Positions 1 to 7,902 of a DNA stretch of 26,198 nt are shown here, one piece after another (position 1 is the stretch's first letter; each line of letters starts with the position of its first letter). Origin of the DNA: JAUNQW01 sp043424615 (GTDB taxonomy: Bacteria; Bacillota; Bacilli; Lactobacillales; Carnobacteriaceae_A); assembly GCA_043424615.1 (NCBI GenBank), contig JBHWOX010000012.1, forward strand, positions 1 through 26,198, written 5' to 3'. Both the position numbers and the translations under genes were made by a program. The notes beneath the pieces are model-generated. The model saw only the letters and a list, made by a program, of their open reading frames with translations. It was not told the origin of the DNA and made no database searches.

Positions 1-17
1 CATCTATACACCTCCTT
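1..17 (-). promoter_or_regulatory. Ribosome binding site and start codon of a gene leaving the window on the left
   Basis: On the minus strand a strong Shine-Dalgarno sequence AAGGAGGTG (positions 17-9) stands five bases before an ATG at 3-1. Only the start codon of the gene lies in the window, so the product cannot be named. Confidence 0.6.
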
Positions 18-72
18 AAACTTTCTCTTTTGTGTATGTTTGTGTTGTTTAATGGATTTGTTTTCTTTTTAT

Positions 73-398
73 TTAAATATCACTAATTAAAAGTCTAAAT
101 ATCGAAACAGTATGAGATGTAGGATTCTTCCCCTTAAATATTTCCATTAGCTTACTAAATGTTTCAATATTCGTTTTCGTAATCTTTCTGAATTTCATCT
201 TTGCTTCTTGATTCTTTAGGATAAAATTTATTAATGTTTTGCTGGTTAATAAACTTTCTAATCCTATCTTTATCATCATAACTACTTAATTCAAACATTC
301 TATAATGGTATTTGAAATCTCTTTCTTAACCAGGTAACTAATTCTGCTGTCTTGCTACGTTCGTCATATGGAATAGAGTCAGTCTCTCCTTTTACCAT
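73..398 (-). pseudogene. Possible decayed coding region (three overlapping minus-strand frames)
   Basis: I do not recognise a family. Read on the minus strand there is a 32-codon frame at 398-300, a 44-codon frame at 298-164 starting two bases after the first one stops, and a third frame that reaches position 73. The first two are rich in charged residues and look protein-like (for example PYDERSKTAELVTWLRKRF and SYDDKDRIRKFINQQ). None has a convincing ribosome binding site. The pattern fits one gene broken by frameshifts, but chance frames in AT-rich DNA are a real alternative. The rest of positions 399-730 holds no gene that I can support. Confidence 0.25.
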
Positions 399-750
399 CA
401 ATCTATGTTCTTTTAATTAAAATTGTTACTGACTTGGAAAAATATAATTTTTTGTTTTTTTCACAATTCAATATCATTTATGGTTTTAACTGTACTTACT
501 ACTATATTCATTATGTGAGTTGTTTTACATAATTAATGATCGTCTTCAGCGTTTGAAATTAGTTAGGAATTTAATAAGACACTTTCATTACATAGATAGA
601 TTTGCACGCTTATAACTAATTGAGCCTATTCTATCTGGTTAAATTGAATGCAATTTAACGAGTATGATAATATGACATCTTCCCTAGCTCCTTCCAATGT
701 TCATTTAGTTTAGTTTTGCTTGAACAGCGCTTATGAAGGCGGAGCTAAAA

Positions 751-1050
751 ATGAAAAAAGAAAATCGTAATAAATATAAAATAGAAAAAATTAGAAGGAT
801 TGCTGTAGTAATTACAGTTATAGCTCTCTTTCTCCTCCTTCTGATCTTCATTTTTAATTTGTCCTATCCTAATATTTGGTTTTCTATTTTGGCCACCGGA
901 GCTTTAACTTTGATTTTCTTATCCGCTGGCTTATATATAGCTACATGGCTGATGGAAATAAATAGCGCTTACAAAAATAAAAAGTACATTTTAGTCATTC
1001 TCCTCATATTATTAGCTTTCTTATTTTGCTATATCTTTTTGAACAGATAA
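751..1050 (+). CDS. Small integral membrane protein, unknown function
   Basis: A 99-residue protein with a basic N-terminus (many Lys and Arg in the first 20 residues) and three hydrophobic segments: residues about 19-40, 44-66 and 77-97. I do not recognise a family. The ATG at 751 is chosen over the in-frame ATG at 733 because GGAG lies six bases before it, while nothing like a ribosome binding site precedes 733. It stands alone, convergent with the beta-glucuronidase gene, and the two share the hairpin at about 1051-1085. The composition is more AT-rich than the genes to its right. It may be a cell-envelope or immunity-type small protein, but nothing in the sequence decides this. Confidence 0.6.
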   Translation: MKKENRNKYKIEKIRRIAVVITVIALFLLLLIFIFNLSYPNIWFSILATGALTLIFLSAGLYIATWLMEINSAYKNKKYILVILLILLAFLFCYIFLNR

Positions 1051-1092
1051 AAAAGCTCCAAGTAAGTTTTCACTTGCTTGGAGCTCCTATTT
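1051..1092. terminator. Intrinsic terminator between the small membrane gene and uidA
   Basis: A hairpin with arms AGCTCCAAG.AAG and CTT.CTTGGAGCT and a short loop. On the minus strand it is followed by a run of six T, a good terminator for uidA. On the plus strand the tail CCTATTTT is weaker. Confidence 0.8.
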
Positions 1093-1098
1093 TATGGC

Positions 1099-2904
1099 TT
1101 AAGATTTATAGTTGAAATTGGGAATGTTGGTCCAGCGGTCTTTGAGATAGCGGACAACACGTTTGGGTTCTCTCTGGCGGGTGAAGATCCCCTTTTTATT
1201 CCCTTGGACTCGAGCCACACCGAATTTGGTTTGGAAGTCGGCAAAGTTCCAAAGTTGTTCACCGACAAAGTGATCGATTTCGTCAAAGACTTTAGAATTC
1301 ATCTTGTAGTAGTCTTCTTGGAATTCCTCGGTGAAAGGCTCACCATAAACAGAATGAAAACCAGCGACTGTATCGGCTCCATACTCAGTGTACATGATCG
1401 GCTTCTCAGGATATTTTTCCTGCCATTGTTGGAGCTCTTGACGGGTTTTTTCCTCTGCTTGGTCTAATTTTCCTGTCTCCACATACCAACCGTAGTAGCG
1501 GTTCAGGCAAATCACATCCACCAGTTCAGTCGTTTGGTCTGTTTGAGGGGTCGTCAACAAAAGTGAAACATAGGTGCAGGGTCTTTTTTGCGGGTCGAGT
1601 TCTCGAGCCAAGTCGAAGAAAGGCTTAAAGTAGTCATACGCTCCGTTGGCATAGTTGGCTGCTTCATTAGCGATCGACCACATGACCACACAAGCATGGT
1701 TCTTGTCGCGGGCGATTAATTCACGGATGGCTTGTTCATGGGCATCATGCGTTTCCATGACAGACCAGGTCTGGTCGTCTTTCAATCCATCCAGGTTTGA
1801 AACATCAAAGTTAAAACCATCGAGAAGGCCAACCGCCGGCACTTCATCGATGACCACGATTCCTTCCCGGTCGCAAAGGCGCATCATTTCTTCAGAATAA
1901 GGATAATGGGAGGTTCGAATGGAGTTGGCGCCCATCTCTTTCATCATTTCAACATCTAAGACATTGTAAGCTTCGTTCAAGCCACGGCCATTGACATAAG
2001 TGTCTTCGTGCTTACCAAAGCCTTTGAAGTAAAAAGGCTGGCCATTAATGAGGAATTGCCCATCGTTGACCTCGACAGTACGTACACCGAAGTCCTCGGT
2101 GTAAACATCAAGGGTGTCATCATCCTTAATCAACTCGACCGTCAAACTGTAAAGGTAGGCATCCAGTGGCTGCCAGAGACGCGTTTTTGCGAGCGAAAGG
2201 CTAGTTTCTGCTCCTTCACCTAGGCCGACTTTGTGCCCTTCTTCATCATAAAGACTCAAGCGAACAGAGTCATAGTCCCCCACAACTGTCGTTTGGATCT
2301 GAATTTTACTAGAAGTATCCTCTACATTCACCTCAGGAGTGATGGTGATATCTTCAATATATGTCGCTGGGCGGGTATAGAGTTTAACGGGACGATGAAT
2401 ACCGGCATAGTTGAAGAAGTCAAAGTTTTCATCCACATGATGGACAATCTTGCCATCTTCATCCTTGCTTTCAGAGTAGTTTCCAACCGGTAGCGTGCTG
2501 TAGTCCAAAAGATTAGAAACGTGAACAGTCAAGAGATTTTTCCCTTTTTGGAGAAGATCGGTGATGTCTGCTTCAAATGGAGTAAAGCCCCCCTTGTGAT
2601 GGCTGACTTCCTCACCGTTAACATAGACCCAAGCTTCGTGGGTTACTGAGCCAAAGCGCAAGATGACACGATCATTTTGCAAAGCAGTCGGTACGCTAAA
2701 CTCCCTCTGATAAATAAAATAACCGGCATGCTGTCTCAGCTCAAGATCAGGAAATTGGTCATTATAGGAGGCAGGAACCGCCACTGAACGACTATCTTCT
2801 AACGGCAGACCAGGATCAAAGCCTTCTTCATCATCGACCTTGAAGCGCCAAATTCCACTTAAATCCATGACCGCGCGACTTTCACTTGCTTGGGGGTATA
2901 ACAT
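1099..2904 (-). CDS. uidA: Beta-glucuronidase, glycoside hydrolase family 2
   Basis: This enzyme hydrolyses beta-D-glucuronides to glucuronate and the aglycone, in the cytoplasm (no signal peptide). At 601 residues it is the length of E. coli UidA and aligns with it end to end by eye: the N-terminal sugar-binding domain (to about 180), an immunoglobulin-like domain (about 180-275), then the TIM barrel. Visible key residues are the acid/base Glu414 in SIANEAA, the nucleophile Glu507 in YTEYGAD, and the NxK pair Asn569/Lys571 in QGNKKGIF, which recognises the glucuronate carboxylate. The loop after AVGL (about 359-381) is present, as in loop-1 type gut enzymes. The start has the ribosome binding site AAGGTGAT. 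No glucuronide transporter, glucuronate pathway gene or UidR-type regulator is adjacent, so it appears to be a single-gene unit. Confidence 0.95.
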   Translation of the reverse strand: MLYPQASESRAVMDLSGIWRFKVDDEEGFDPGLPLEDSRSVAVPASYNDQFPDLELRQHAGYFIYQREFSVPTALQNDRVILRFGSVTHEAWVYVNGEEVSHHKGGFTPFEADITDLLQKGKNLLTVHVSNLLDYSTLPVGNYSESKDEDGKIVHHVDENFDFFNYAGIHRPVKLYTRPATYIEDITITPEVNVEDTSSKIQIQTTVVGDYDSVRLSLYDEEGHKVGLGEGAETSLSLAKTRLWQPLDAYLYSLTVELIKDDDTLDVYTEDFGVRTVEVNDGQFLINGQPFYFKGFGKHEDTYVNGRGLNEAYNVLDVEMMKEMGANSIRTSHYPYSEEMMRLCDREGIVVIDEVPAVGLLDGFNFDVSNLDGLKDDQTWSVMETHDAHEQAIRELIARDKNHACVVMWSIANEAANYANGAYDYFKPFFDLARELDPQKRPCTYVSLLLTTPQTDQTTELVDVICLNRYYGWYVETGKLDQAEEKTRQELQQWQEKYPEKPIMYTEYGADTVAGFHSVYGEPFTEEFQEDYYKMNSKVFDEIDHFVGEQLWNFADFQTKFGVARVQGNKKGIFTRQREPKRVVRYLKDRWTNIPNFNYKS

Positions 2905-2972
2905 TTCATCACCTTTTTCCTTTCAAATATTAATATCAGCTTACTCCTTCCCCCCACTTAAATCTAAGGATA

Positions 2973-2985
2973 TGAGTTATACTCA
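2973..2985. promoter_or_regulatory. Perfect inverted repeat upstream of uidA, candidate operator
   Basis: TGAGT-TAT-ACTCA is a perfect 5-3-5 palindrome about 70 bases upstream of the uidA start, in a region where its promoter is expected. No regulator is known to bind it; the operator role is inference. Apart from this and the terminator at 3185-3231, the 360-base gap between uidA and the DUF1002 gene holds no gene that I can see. Confidence 0.3.
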
Positions 2986-3184
2986 AGCCTTCCTTTAGAT
3001 TATCAGCTTGATTGTTTTTTGGATGCTCTCCCCGAGCCAGAGCTGGCTTTTATTTCATCCAGGCCCCTTCCCTAGCTAACTCACCCAACTGTTTCTTCAA
3101 GCTATAAAATTGTCTACTCTAGGTCTAAGCCCCCTCTCTTGCTAAAATCTGGCAGCAAAAGGAGAGTTTTTAAGCTATTGACCA

Positions 3185-3231
3185 TAAAAAACCCCCTAAA
3201 GGCGCTTAATTTTTTCGCTTCCTTTAGGGGG
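3185..3231 (-). terminator. Intrinsic terminator of the DUF1002 gene
   Basis: Arms CCCCCTAAAGG and CCTTTAGGGGG (3192-3231) followed on the minus strand by a run of six T. It lies just after the stop codon of the DUF1002 gene. Confidence 0.9.
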
Positions 3232-3264
3232 ATGAGAACTATTTAATGGCTAGCTATTATCTTC

Positions 3265-4236
3265 TTAGCCTTGTCCTTGGTCGGCATTGTCTTGGCTACC
3301 GCCAAATAAGGTTTGGAAGAAGTTGACAATAGCGTCCCACAGAGATTGGCCGTCTTCTGCTAGCTGTTCTTTGTCGGCATTGTCCCAAGCTGTTTTGGCT
3401 TGGTCGAAAATTTTACCGCCTTGTTCAGCCAAGCTTTGGCCTAAATTACGGATTTGTTCACGTTGTTGGTCAGTCAGTTCAATTTGCGCAAAGTTTTCCA
3501 TTTGATTGATGATGGAAGTAATATTCTCTTCACTTAAAATGCCTTCTAAGTTGTAATTGTTGATGACATTATTAACAATCACTTGGATTTGTTCAATATT
3601 AATTTCGCCATTGTTTTCGATTTTGGTTTGGTCGATTTGGGTTTTGATTTCTGCTATAGCAGCATTGAGGACTTCATCTGAATAGCCTTCTTTGCCTTGG
3701 TTTTCTTGGTTGATGCTAGAGGTGACATCCAATTCATCTTGAGCCACAGAAACGGCTTGGTCATCTAAGGCATAACCTGCTTCTGCAAAGGCTTTATAAA
3801 CGCCAGCTAAGGCTCCTGACCCATCGACAGGGACAGCTGAGGCGACTTTGATATCGACATCCACTGCTCCAGCGGTTAAGGCTGCATTTTGATATTGGAC
3901 CGGAGTGATGGCTGTAATGGTATCAGGCGTTACGATTTCTACTGATATTTTTCCATCATTTTGAGCTGGGGTAATATAAGTTGAAGAATAAACTTGCTTA
4001 TAAGGATAAGTGTCATTCAATAAGTCATTCAGCTCATTGATGTGAACTTCAATCCCTTGAGCCCCTTCTTCAACTCCTAGAGCATTTAAGGTGGTTTGGT
4101 ATTGGCTTTGGTTCAAGCTTTCACCGTAAGTAAACATCGGTTGAATTTGAATTTTATCGGCAAAAACTGTTGGCGCAGCAAATACGCTTAAGGCAGTAGC
4201 TACCGTCAATACCGCCAATTTACTAGATTTTTTCAT
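3265..4236 (-). CDS. Secreted DUF1002 family protein (YpuA-like)
   Basis: A 323-residue exported protein of unknown function. Residues 1-26 form a signal peptide (KK, hydrophobic core, VFA before Asp27) for Sec export with signal peptidase I cleavage; there is no lipobox and no LPXTG anchor, so it is probably released or loosely wall-bound. The mature part resembles the DUF1002 family, of which B. subtilis YpuA is a member: an alternating alpha/beta N-terminal part with GAVDVDIKVASAVPVDGSGALAG-like motifs around residues 120-150, then a helical, Gln/Asn-rich region (about 200-300), and an acidic Gln-rich tail. The ribosome binding site is GAGGAGG and a TATAAT box lies 30 bases upstream. It is a single-gene unit. 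The family call rests on memory of the motif layout, not on a search. Confidence 0.8.
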   Translation of the reverse strand: MKKSSKLAVLTVATALSVFAAPTVFADKIQIQPMFTYGESLNQSQYQTTLNALGVEEGAQGIEVHINELNDLLNDTYPYKQVYSSTYITPAQNDGKISVEIVTPDTITAITPVQYQNAALTAGAVDVDIKVASAVPVDGSGALAGVYKAFAEAGYALDDQAVSVAQDELDVTSSINQENQGKEGYSDEVLNAAIAEIKTQIDQTKIENNGEINIEQIQVIVNNVINNYNLEGILSEENITSIINQMENFAQIELTDQQREQIRNLGQSLAEQGGKIFDQAKTAWDNADKEQLAEDGQSLWDAIVNFFQTLFGGSQDNADQGQG

Positions 4237-4265
4237 TTTAATTCCTCCTCATACGACTTGCTCAT

Positions 4266-4271
4266 ATTATA
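4266..4271 (-). promoter_or_regulatory. -10 box of the DUF1002 gene promoter
   Basis: A perfect TATAAT on the minus strand, 30 bases before the ATG. This predicts a leader of about 23 bases. The -35 element is poor (TTAAAA region). Confidence 0.6.
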
Positions 4272-4371
4272 CACCAATAGATTAAATCCTTTTTAAGAAA
4301 ATGGGCAGCTGAAGAAATTTAAACAAAAATTAAAAACTGAATCGAAAGTTGACTTTTCCCTTCTTTTTTCC

Positions 4372-5340
4372 TTAAACAATCAGCCAGTAAAAGCGGGAAA
4401 AACCAATTTTTTCAAAGTTTTGTGGGTCAAAGGAGTGAATGTAAGACGGATGGTGGGTAAAGAATTCTGGGAAAAAATTGACCACTTCCAATTTTAATTT
4501 TTTCTGCAGGGCTGAGTTGGCCGTCAGATAAGTCAAATGATCGAGTAAGTTCTTTAAGTCAGCGATATTTTCGGAAGCAATGGCTTTTCTCACCAATAAA
4601 ATAGCCCTATAATCACTGTTTTTACTGGTCAAAATTTTTTGTTCATTTTCATCCAATAATTCATAGGCCTTATCCCGGTGGGCATGCATGAGATAATAAC
4701 CACTGATATTGAGGACGAAGGCACAGTAAATAGAGTCAAAATCAGGGAAATCTTGATAACGTTCGAATTTTATGAAAATTTGATTGAGGATGATTTCGAC
4801 TTCATGAAAAGGAAGGTAGTAGGCAATATAATTTAAAAAACGAAATTCGTACAGATACCATTCATCATAAGAATTAATTTTATGCCAGCTACTAAGGGCC
4901 AGCTCTCTCAGATGGTCTTCATAATCTTCAAAGGAGATTTGTTTTGACGCATGGGCTAAAATTTCCTCAATAAATTGGTGGATCATTCCTAAATACCAGT
5001 CATAGGGATTTACTTGGGTATAGGAGTCCAAACCTTCCTGAATATCCTTTAGTTGACCAATATCCGTCTGTTCGACAGCCTCAATAAATTCATTGATTAG
5101 CTGATCACTATCACTTAAATTATAGTCACGGCAAATAAACATAAATTCGCTGATATCGATTTGTAATTTTTCAAGATAATATAACATCGTGGTAAACAAA
5201 ATGGGCTGAACTGCCCTTTCATTTTTGGAAACGGTCGATCTGGCCATGTTTTTCGGGCTGAGATCAGTTTGTGTTAAATGCTTGGCCTTTCTAATTCTTC
5301 TTAAGGTCTGGGCAATACGGGTTGATATTTTTTCAAGCAA
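4372..5340 (-). CDS. Rgg/GadR/MutR-family transcriptional regulator
   Basis: A 322-residue cytoplasmic regulator with an N-terminal XRE helix-turn-helix (about residues 5-60: TLRRIRKAKHLTQTDLS, then STVSKNERA) and a long all-helical C-terminal domain with the tetratricopeptide-like layout of Rgg proteins, many of which bind short secreted peptides. The start is taken as the TTG at 5340, seven bases after AAAGGA; the TTG at 5370 has no ribosome binding site. Residue spacing around the recognition helix (ARSTVSKNERAVQPILF) fits Rgg. I found no convincing small hydrophobic peptide gene next to it. Its neighbours are the DUF1002 gene downstream and a short-chain dehydrogenase upstream, both on the same strand but separated by terminators, so its target is not evident. 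Confidence 0.85.
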   Translation of the reverse strand: MLEKISTRIAQTLRRIRKAKHLTQTDLSPKNMARSTVSKNERAVQPILFTTMLYYLEKLQIDISEFMFICRDYNLSDSDQLINEFIEAVEQTDIGQLKDIQEGLDSYTQVNPYDWYLGMIHQFIEEILAHASKQISFEDYEDHLRELALSSWHKINSYDEWYLYEFRFLNYIAYYLPFHEVEIILNQIFIKFERYQDFPDFDSIYCAFVLNISGYYLMHAHRDKAYELLDENEQKILTSKNSDYRAILLVRKAIASENIADLKNLLDHLTYLTANSALQKKLKLEVVNFFPEFFTHHPSYIHSFDPQNFEKIGFSRFYWLIV

Positions 5341-5373
5341 AACTGTTTCCTTTCTGATTGCAAGTTGCAAATA

Positions 5374-5409
5374 TAAAAAATAAACGCCAGAAGATAAATA
5401 ATCTGGCGC
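5374..5409 (-). terminator. Terminator-like hairpin in the leader of the Rgg gene
   Basis: On the minus strand CGCCAGA and TCTGGCG (5385-5408) form a 7-bp stem followed by TTTATTTTTT. It sits about 45 bases before the TTG start of the regulator and more than 300 bases after the end of the previous gene, which already has its own terminator. It could close a short transcript or attenuate the regulator. The remaining gap 5410-5695 holds no gene that I can support. Confidence 0.5.
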
Positions 5410-5698
5410 TTACCAAATAAATTATTTAACCCAAAGCTATATTGAAAAAGGGATAGCTATTTTCATATATTTGGATCTATTGAGGAATTTACTGGTAGGT
5501 TAAGAATTCCCATAGAGTCGTTTGATGCAATGAGTTTTTATGGTCGAACGAGGTTAAACAATTTTTATTTGTACGAATAGTATACCCTTAAGGAAGGGCC
5601 AGTAGGTCAGACGAGCAAAATGAGAGATTTATTTTTTAAAAATGTTCAATTGAGAACATCACCCGTCAAAAGCCTATAATCATTCTTTTCCAGTCAAA

Positions 5699-5746
5699 AA
5701 ATAGACTAAAAAATCTCGCCCCACATCAGGACGAGATGGCTTTTTA
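5699..5746 (-). terminator. Intrinsic terminator of the short-chain dehydrogenase gene
   Basis: On the minus strand ATCTCG and CGAGAT arms enclose a loop of about 15 bases and are followed by TTTTTTAG. It lies 40-90 bases after the stop codon of the dehydrogenase gene. Confidence 0.75.
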
Positions 5747-5788
5747 TCAGCCTATTTTTGATGATTTGGCCGAGAATCGGCTGTTAAA

Positions 5789-6544
5789 CTAAACCGCTGT
5801 GTAACCGCCATCAACGAGTAAGTCGGTTCCTGTGATAAAGGAAGCATCGTCTGACGCTAAGAAAAGGATAGCTGCTGATACTTCTTCGACTTCGCCCATG
5901 CGTTTGATGGGATGCATATCGGCTAAGCCTTCACGAATTTCAGGCGCAACGGTTTCAGTCAATGGGGTATTGATATAGCCTGGGCAGACCATATTCGCAC
6001 GGATGCCCTCTTCAGGATAAGTTGTTCCGACCATTTGAGTAAGCATTTTGACCCCACCCTTAGTGGTTGAGTAAGCGGTTAAGCCTTCGCGTGCCACATG
6101 GGAGTGGATGGATCCAATGTTGACAATTGCCCCACCAGATTCTTGTTTTTTGAATTGTTGGACAGCATATTTGTTACAATAGAATGTTCCGTTGAGGTTG
6201 ATGTCGATGACTTTCAGATAGTCTTCAGTTGGTAATTCATCAACTTTACCTTCGATGTTAATGCCGGCATTGGCAACCATGACATCCAAACGACCATAAG
6301 TGTCAACCGTGTCGGCGACCAGGGCTTTAATTTCTTCTTCACTTGAAGAGTCCGCTTTGATGAAGCTAGCTTCCCCTCCGTCCGCTTTGATCTCCTCGAC
6401 CACACGTTGGCCTTCTTCTTCATTAATATCAGAAACAACCACTTGTCCGCCTTCTTGGGCAAAAGACTTAGCAGCATCTTCGCCAATACCACTGGCTGCT
6501 CCAGTAACAATCACAACTTTTTCAGTAAAACGATTATAAGACAT
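5789..6544 (-). CDS. Short-chain dehydrogenase/reductase (SDR), classical type
   Basis: A 251-residue cytoplasmic NAD(P)-dependent oxidoreductase with a Rossmann fold. Visible motifs: TGAASGIG (14-21, cofactor binding), Asp39 at the end of beta-2 (favours NAD(H) over NADP(H)), NAG (92-94), and catalytic Ser145, Tyr158 and Lys162 (YSTTK). The PG motif at 188-189 and the C-terminal VDGGYTAV are typical of glucose-1-dehydrogenase or 3-oxoacyl-ACP reductase-like members; the substrate cannot be told. The start at 6544 follows GGAGGT by eight bases; an in-frame ATG at 6559 overlaps that site and is rejected. It is divergent from the dapA leader, with the two promoters nearly back to back. Confidence 0.85.
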   Translation of the reverse strand: MSYNRFTEKVVIVTGAASGIGEDAAKSFAQEGGQVVVSDINEEEGQRVVEEIKADGGEASFIKADSSSEEEIKALVADTVDTYGRLDVMVANAGINIEGKVDELPTEDYLKVIDINLNGTFYCNKYAVQQFKKQESGGAIVNIGSIHSHVAREGLTAYSTTKGGVKMLTQMVGTTYPEEGIRANMVCPGYINTPLTETVAPEIREGLADMHPIKRMGEVEEVSAAILFLASDDASFITGTDLLVDGGYTAV

Positions 6545-6578
6545 AAATTTTACCTCCATTTCTTACTTTTAGTTTAAA

Positions 6579-6596
6579 GGTTATGATCCCATAACC
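6579..6596. promoter_or_regulatory. Perfect inverted repeat in the dehydrogenase 5' leader
   Basis: GGTTATG-ATCC-CATAACC, a 7-4-7 palindrome about 35 bases upstream of the dehydrogenase start, between its predicted promoter and its ribosome binding site. It could be an operator acting as a roadblock, or an RNA hairpin. Function is inferred from position only. Confidence 0.4.
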
Positions 6597-6652
6597 CAAT
6601 TTTTTTGTCTCACTATTTGATAGTTAAATAAAGATATGGATTTATTAGACTT

Positions 6653-6680
6653 ACTATAGGGAAGTCCTAACCCAAGCCAA
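6653..6680 (-). promoter_or_regulatory. Predicted promoter of the dehydrogenase gene
   Basis: On the minus strand, -35 TTGGCT (6680-6675), 16-base spacer, -10 TATAGT (6658-6653). It faces away from the dapA promoter at 6686-6714. Confidence 0.5.
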
Positions 6681-6685
6681 ATCTC

Positions 6686-6714
6686 TTGCAACACTTTCCA
6701 TATCGTGTTAGAGT
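6686..6714 (+). promoter_or_regulatory. Predicted promoter of the lysine riboswitch-dapA transcript
   Basis: -35 TTGCAA (6686-6691), 17-base spacer, -10 TAGAGT (6709-6714) preceded by TGT, i.e. an extended -10. Transcription would begin about 25 bases before the aptamer. Confidence 0.6.
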
Positions 6715-6745
6715 ACAAGCAATAAACAAAATTGAATGACGAAAA

Positions 6746-6960
6746 GTGAAGATGTAGAGGTCGCGTTTACAATGTTAAAGGTGTGAACGCCGAAGCGGGG
6801 AAGAACCGTTGGCTGTCTACTTGAATAAGGTAGCAGCTGTCAGATAAAAAGCCCATTTTTATCATGGAGTGCTTGTCTTTGCTGGGCATTGAGTTAAATT
6901 TCCATAAAGCCAGATCTACAGATGGAGACTGAGACGCACAATGCTCTTAGTCTCTTTTTT
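6746..6960 (+). ncRNA. Lysine riboswitch (L-box) with terminator, upstream of dapA
   Basis: The aptamer (about 6746-6881) shows the L-box core in order: GAAGATGTAGAGG near 6749, AACGCCGAAGC near 6785, GGCTGTC, a short stem with loop TTGAATAA, a second GCTGTC, a stem GATAAAAA/TTTTTATC, and TGGAGTGCTTGTCTT closing the P1 helix. The layout matches the B. subtilis lysC leader. It is followed by an intrinsic terminator: GAGACTGAGA paired with TCTTAGTCTC (one G-U pair) and six T (about 6925-6960). Lysine binding should favour termination and so shut off dapA when lysine is plentiful. The mechanism is known for the class; identification here is by motif order read by eye. Confidence 0.93.
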
Positions 6961-6989
6961 GTTTAAATAGATTGAGGAGGACATTTATT

Positions 6990-7871
6990 ATGACTATTTT
7001 TACTGGATCTGGTGTTGCTATTGTCACCCCCTACCATGAGGATGGATCGATTAACTATGAGGTGTTTGCCGACATGTTGGACTTCCATCTGGAAAACCAC
7101 ACGGATGCAATTATTGTAGCTGGGACAACAGGTGAAGCTTCCACTCAGACGGATGAAGAACAAATTGAACTCGTCAAATTCACTGTTGACCACATTGACG
7201 GTCGTCTGCCCGTTGTAGCGGGAGCAGGATCTAACGATACCCGCCATGGGGCTGCCCTCACCCGTTCAGTCGCTGAAGTGGGAGCCGATGCCATCTTGTC
7301 GGTCACCCCTTATTACCTCAAAACCAATCAATCTGGTCTGATCGACCACTACAAAGCCATTGCGGCAGATATTGATATTCCTATCATTCTCTATGATGTG
7401 CCCGGCCGTACAGGCATGACCATTGCTTCTTCTACCCTCCCTGCTCTTTTAGAGATTGACAATGTGGTAGCCATTAAAGATGCGGTTGGCGACCTCTCCA
7501 AAACCGTTGCCAATGTCCATGCCACTCAAGGTGCTATTGATATGTATTCTGGTAATGATGACGTGGTGGTGCCTTTGATGTCCATGGGAGGGAAAGGCGT
7601 TATTTCAGTCCTGGCTAATATTGCTCCCCAAGCGGTCCATGAGATGGTTCAAGCTTGCTTAGACAATGATTATGTCCGAGCAGCGGCCCTCCAAGCGCAA
7701 TACAAAAGCTTGATTGATGTCTTATTCCAAGAACCTAACCCTATTCCAGTCAAAGAAGCCTTAAAATATATTGGTTTTGAAACGGGTCCTGCCCGCCTGC
7801 CTCTGGGTGAACCTTCTGATCAAACCAAAGAAGATCTCAAAAGAGAGATGGCAGCAGTCGACTTGATTTAA
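6990..7871 (+). CDS. dapA: 4-hydroxy-tetrahydrodipicolinate synthase
   Basis: DapA condenses pyruvate with L-aspartate-4-semialdehyde, the first committed step to diaminopimelate and lysine; cytoplasmic TIM-barrel enzyme of the NAL family. At 293 residues it has the usual length. Visible residues: Thr46-Thr47 in GTTGE, Tyr108-Tyr109 in TPYY, Tyr135 and Arg140 in YDVPGRT, and the Schiff-base Lys163 in AIKDA. The ATG at 6990 follows GAGGAGG; a TTG 18 bases upstream is inside that site. The lysine riboswitch directly upstream independently supports the assignment over related lyases such as N-acetylneuraminate lyase. It is a single-gene unit: no other dap gene lies in the window. Confidence 0.95.
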   Translation: MTIFTGSGVAIVTPYHEDGSINYEVFADMLDFHLENHTDAIIVAGTTGEASTQTDEEQIELVKFTVDHIDGRLPVVAGAGSNDTRHGAALTRSVAEVGADAILSVTPYYLKTNQSGLIDHYKAIAADIDIPIILYDVPGRTGMTIASSTLPALLEIDNVVAIKDAVGDLSKTVANVHATQGAIDMYSGNDDVVVPLMSMGGKGVISVLANIAPQAVHEMVQACLDNDYVRAAALQAQYKSLIDVLFQEPNPIPVKEALKYIGFETGPARLPLGEPSDQTKEDLKREMAAVDLI

Positions 7872-7902
7872 GTTCAGCCTCAAAAACCGCTTTTAGAAAA
7901 AT

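Noticed and set aside
1078..1467. A 129-codon plus-strand frame, plus smaller ones at 2008-2223 and 2233-2493
   Set aside because: They are antisense to uidA, whose motifs are unmistakable, and have no ribosome binding sites.
3034..3055. GAGCCAGAGCTGGCTTTTATTT as a plus-strand terminator
   Set aside because: The symmetric arms leave almost no loop, so the usable stem is only about four base pairs, and no plus-strand gene precedes it.
5520..5700. Short frames of 5-19 codons as candidate Rgg-cognate peptide genes
   Set aside because: None has a ribosome binding site together with the basic N-terminus and hydrophobic C-terminus expected of such peptides.
6214..6510. A 98-codon minus-strand frame
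   Set aside because: It is a shifted frame inside the short-chain dehydrogenase gene; the real frame holds all the family motifs.
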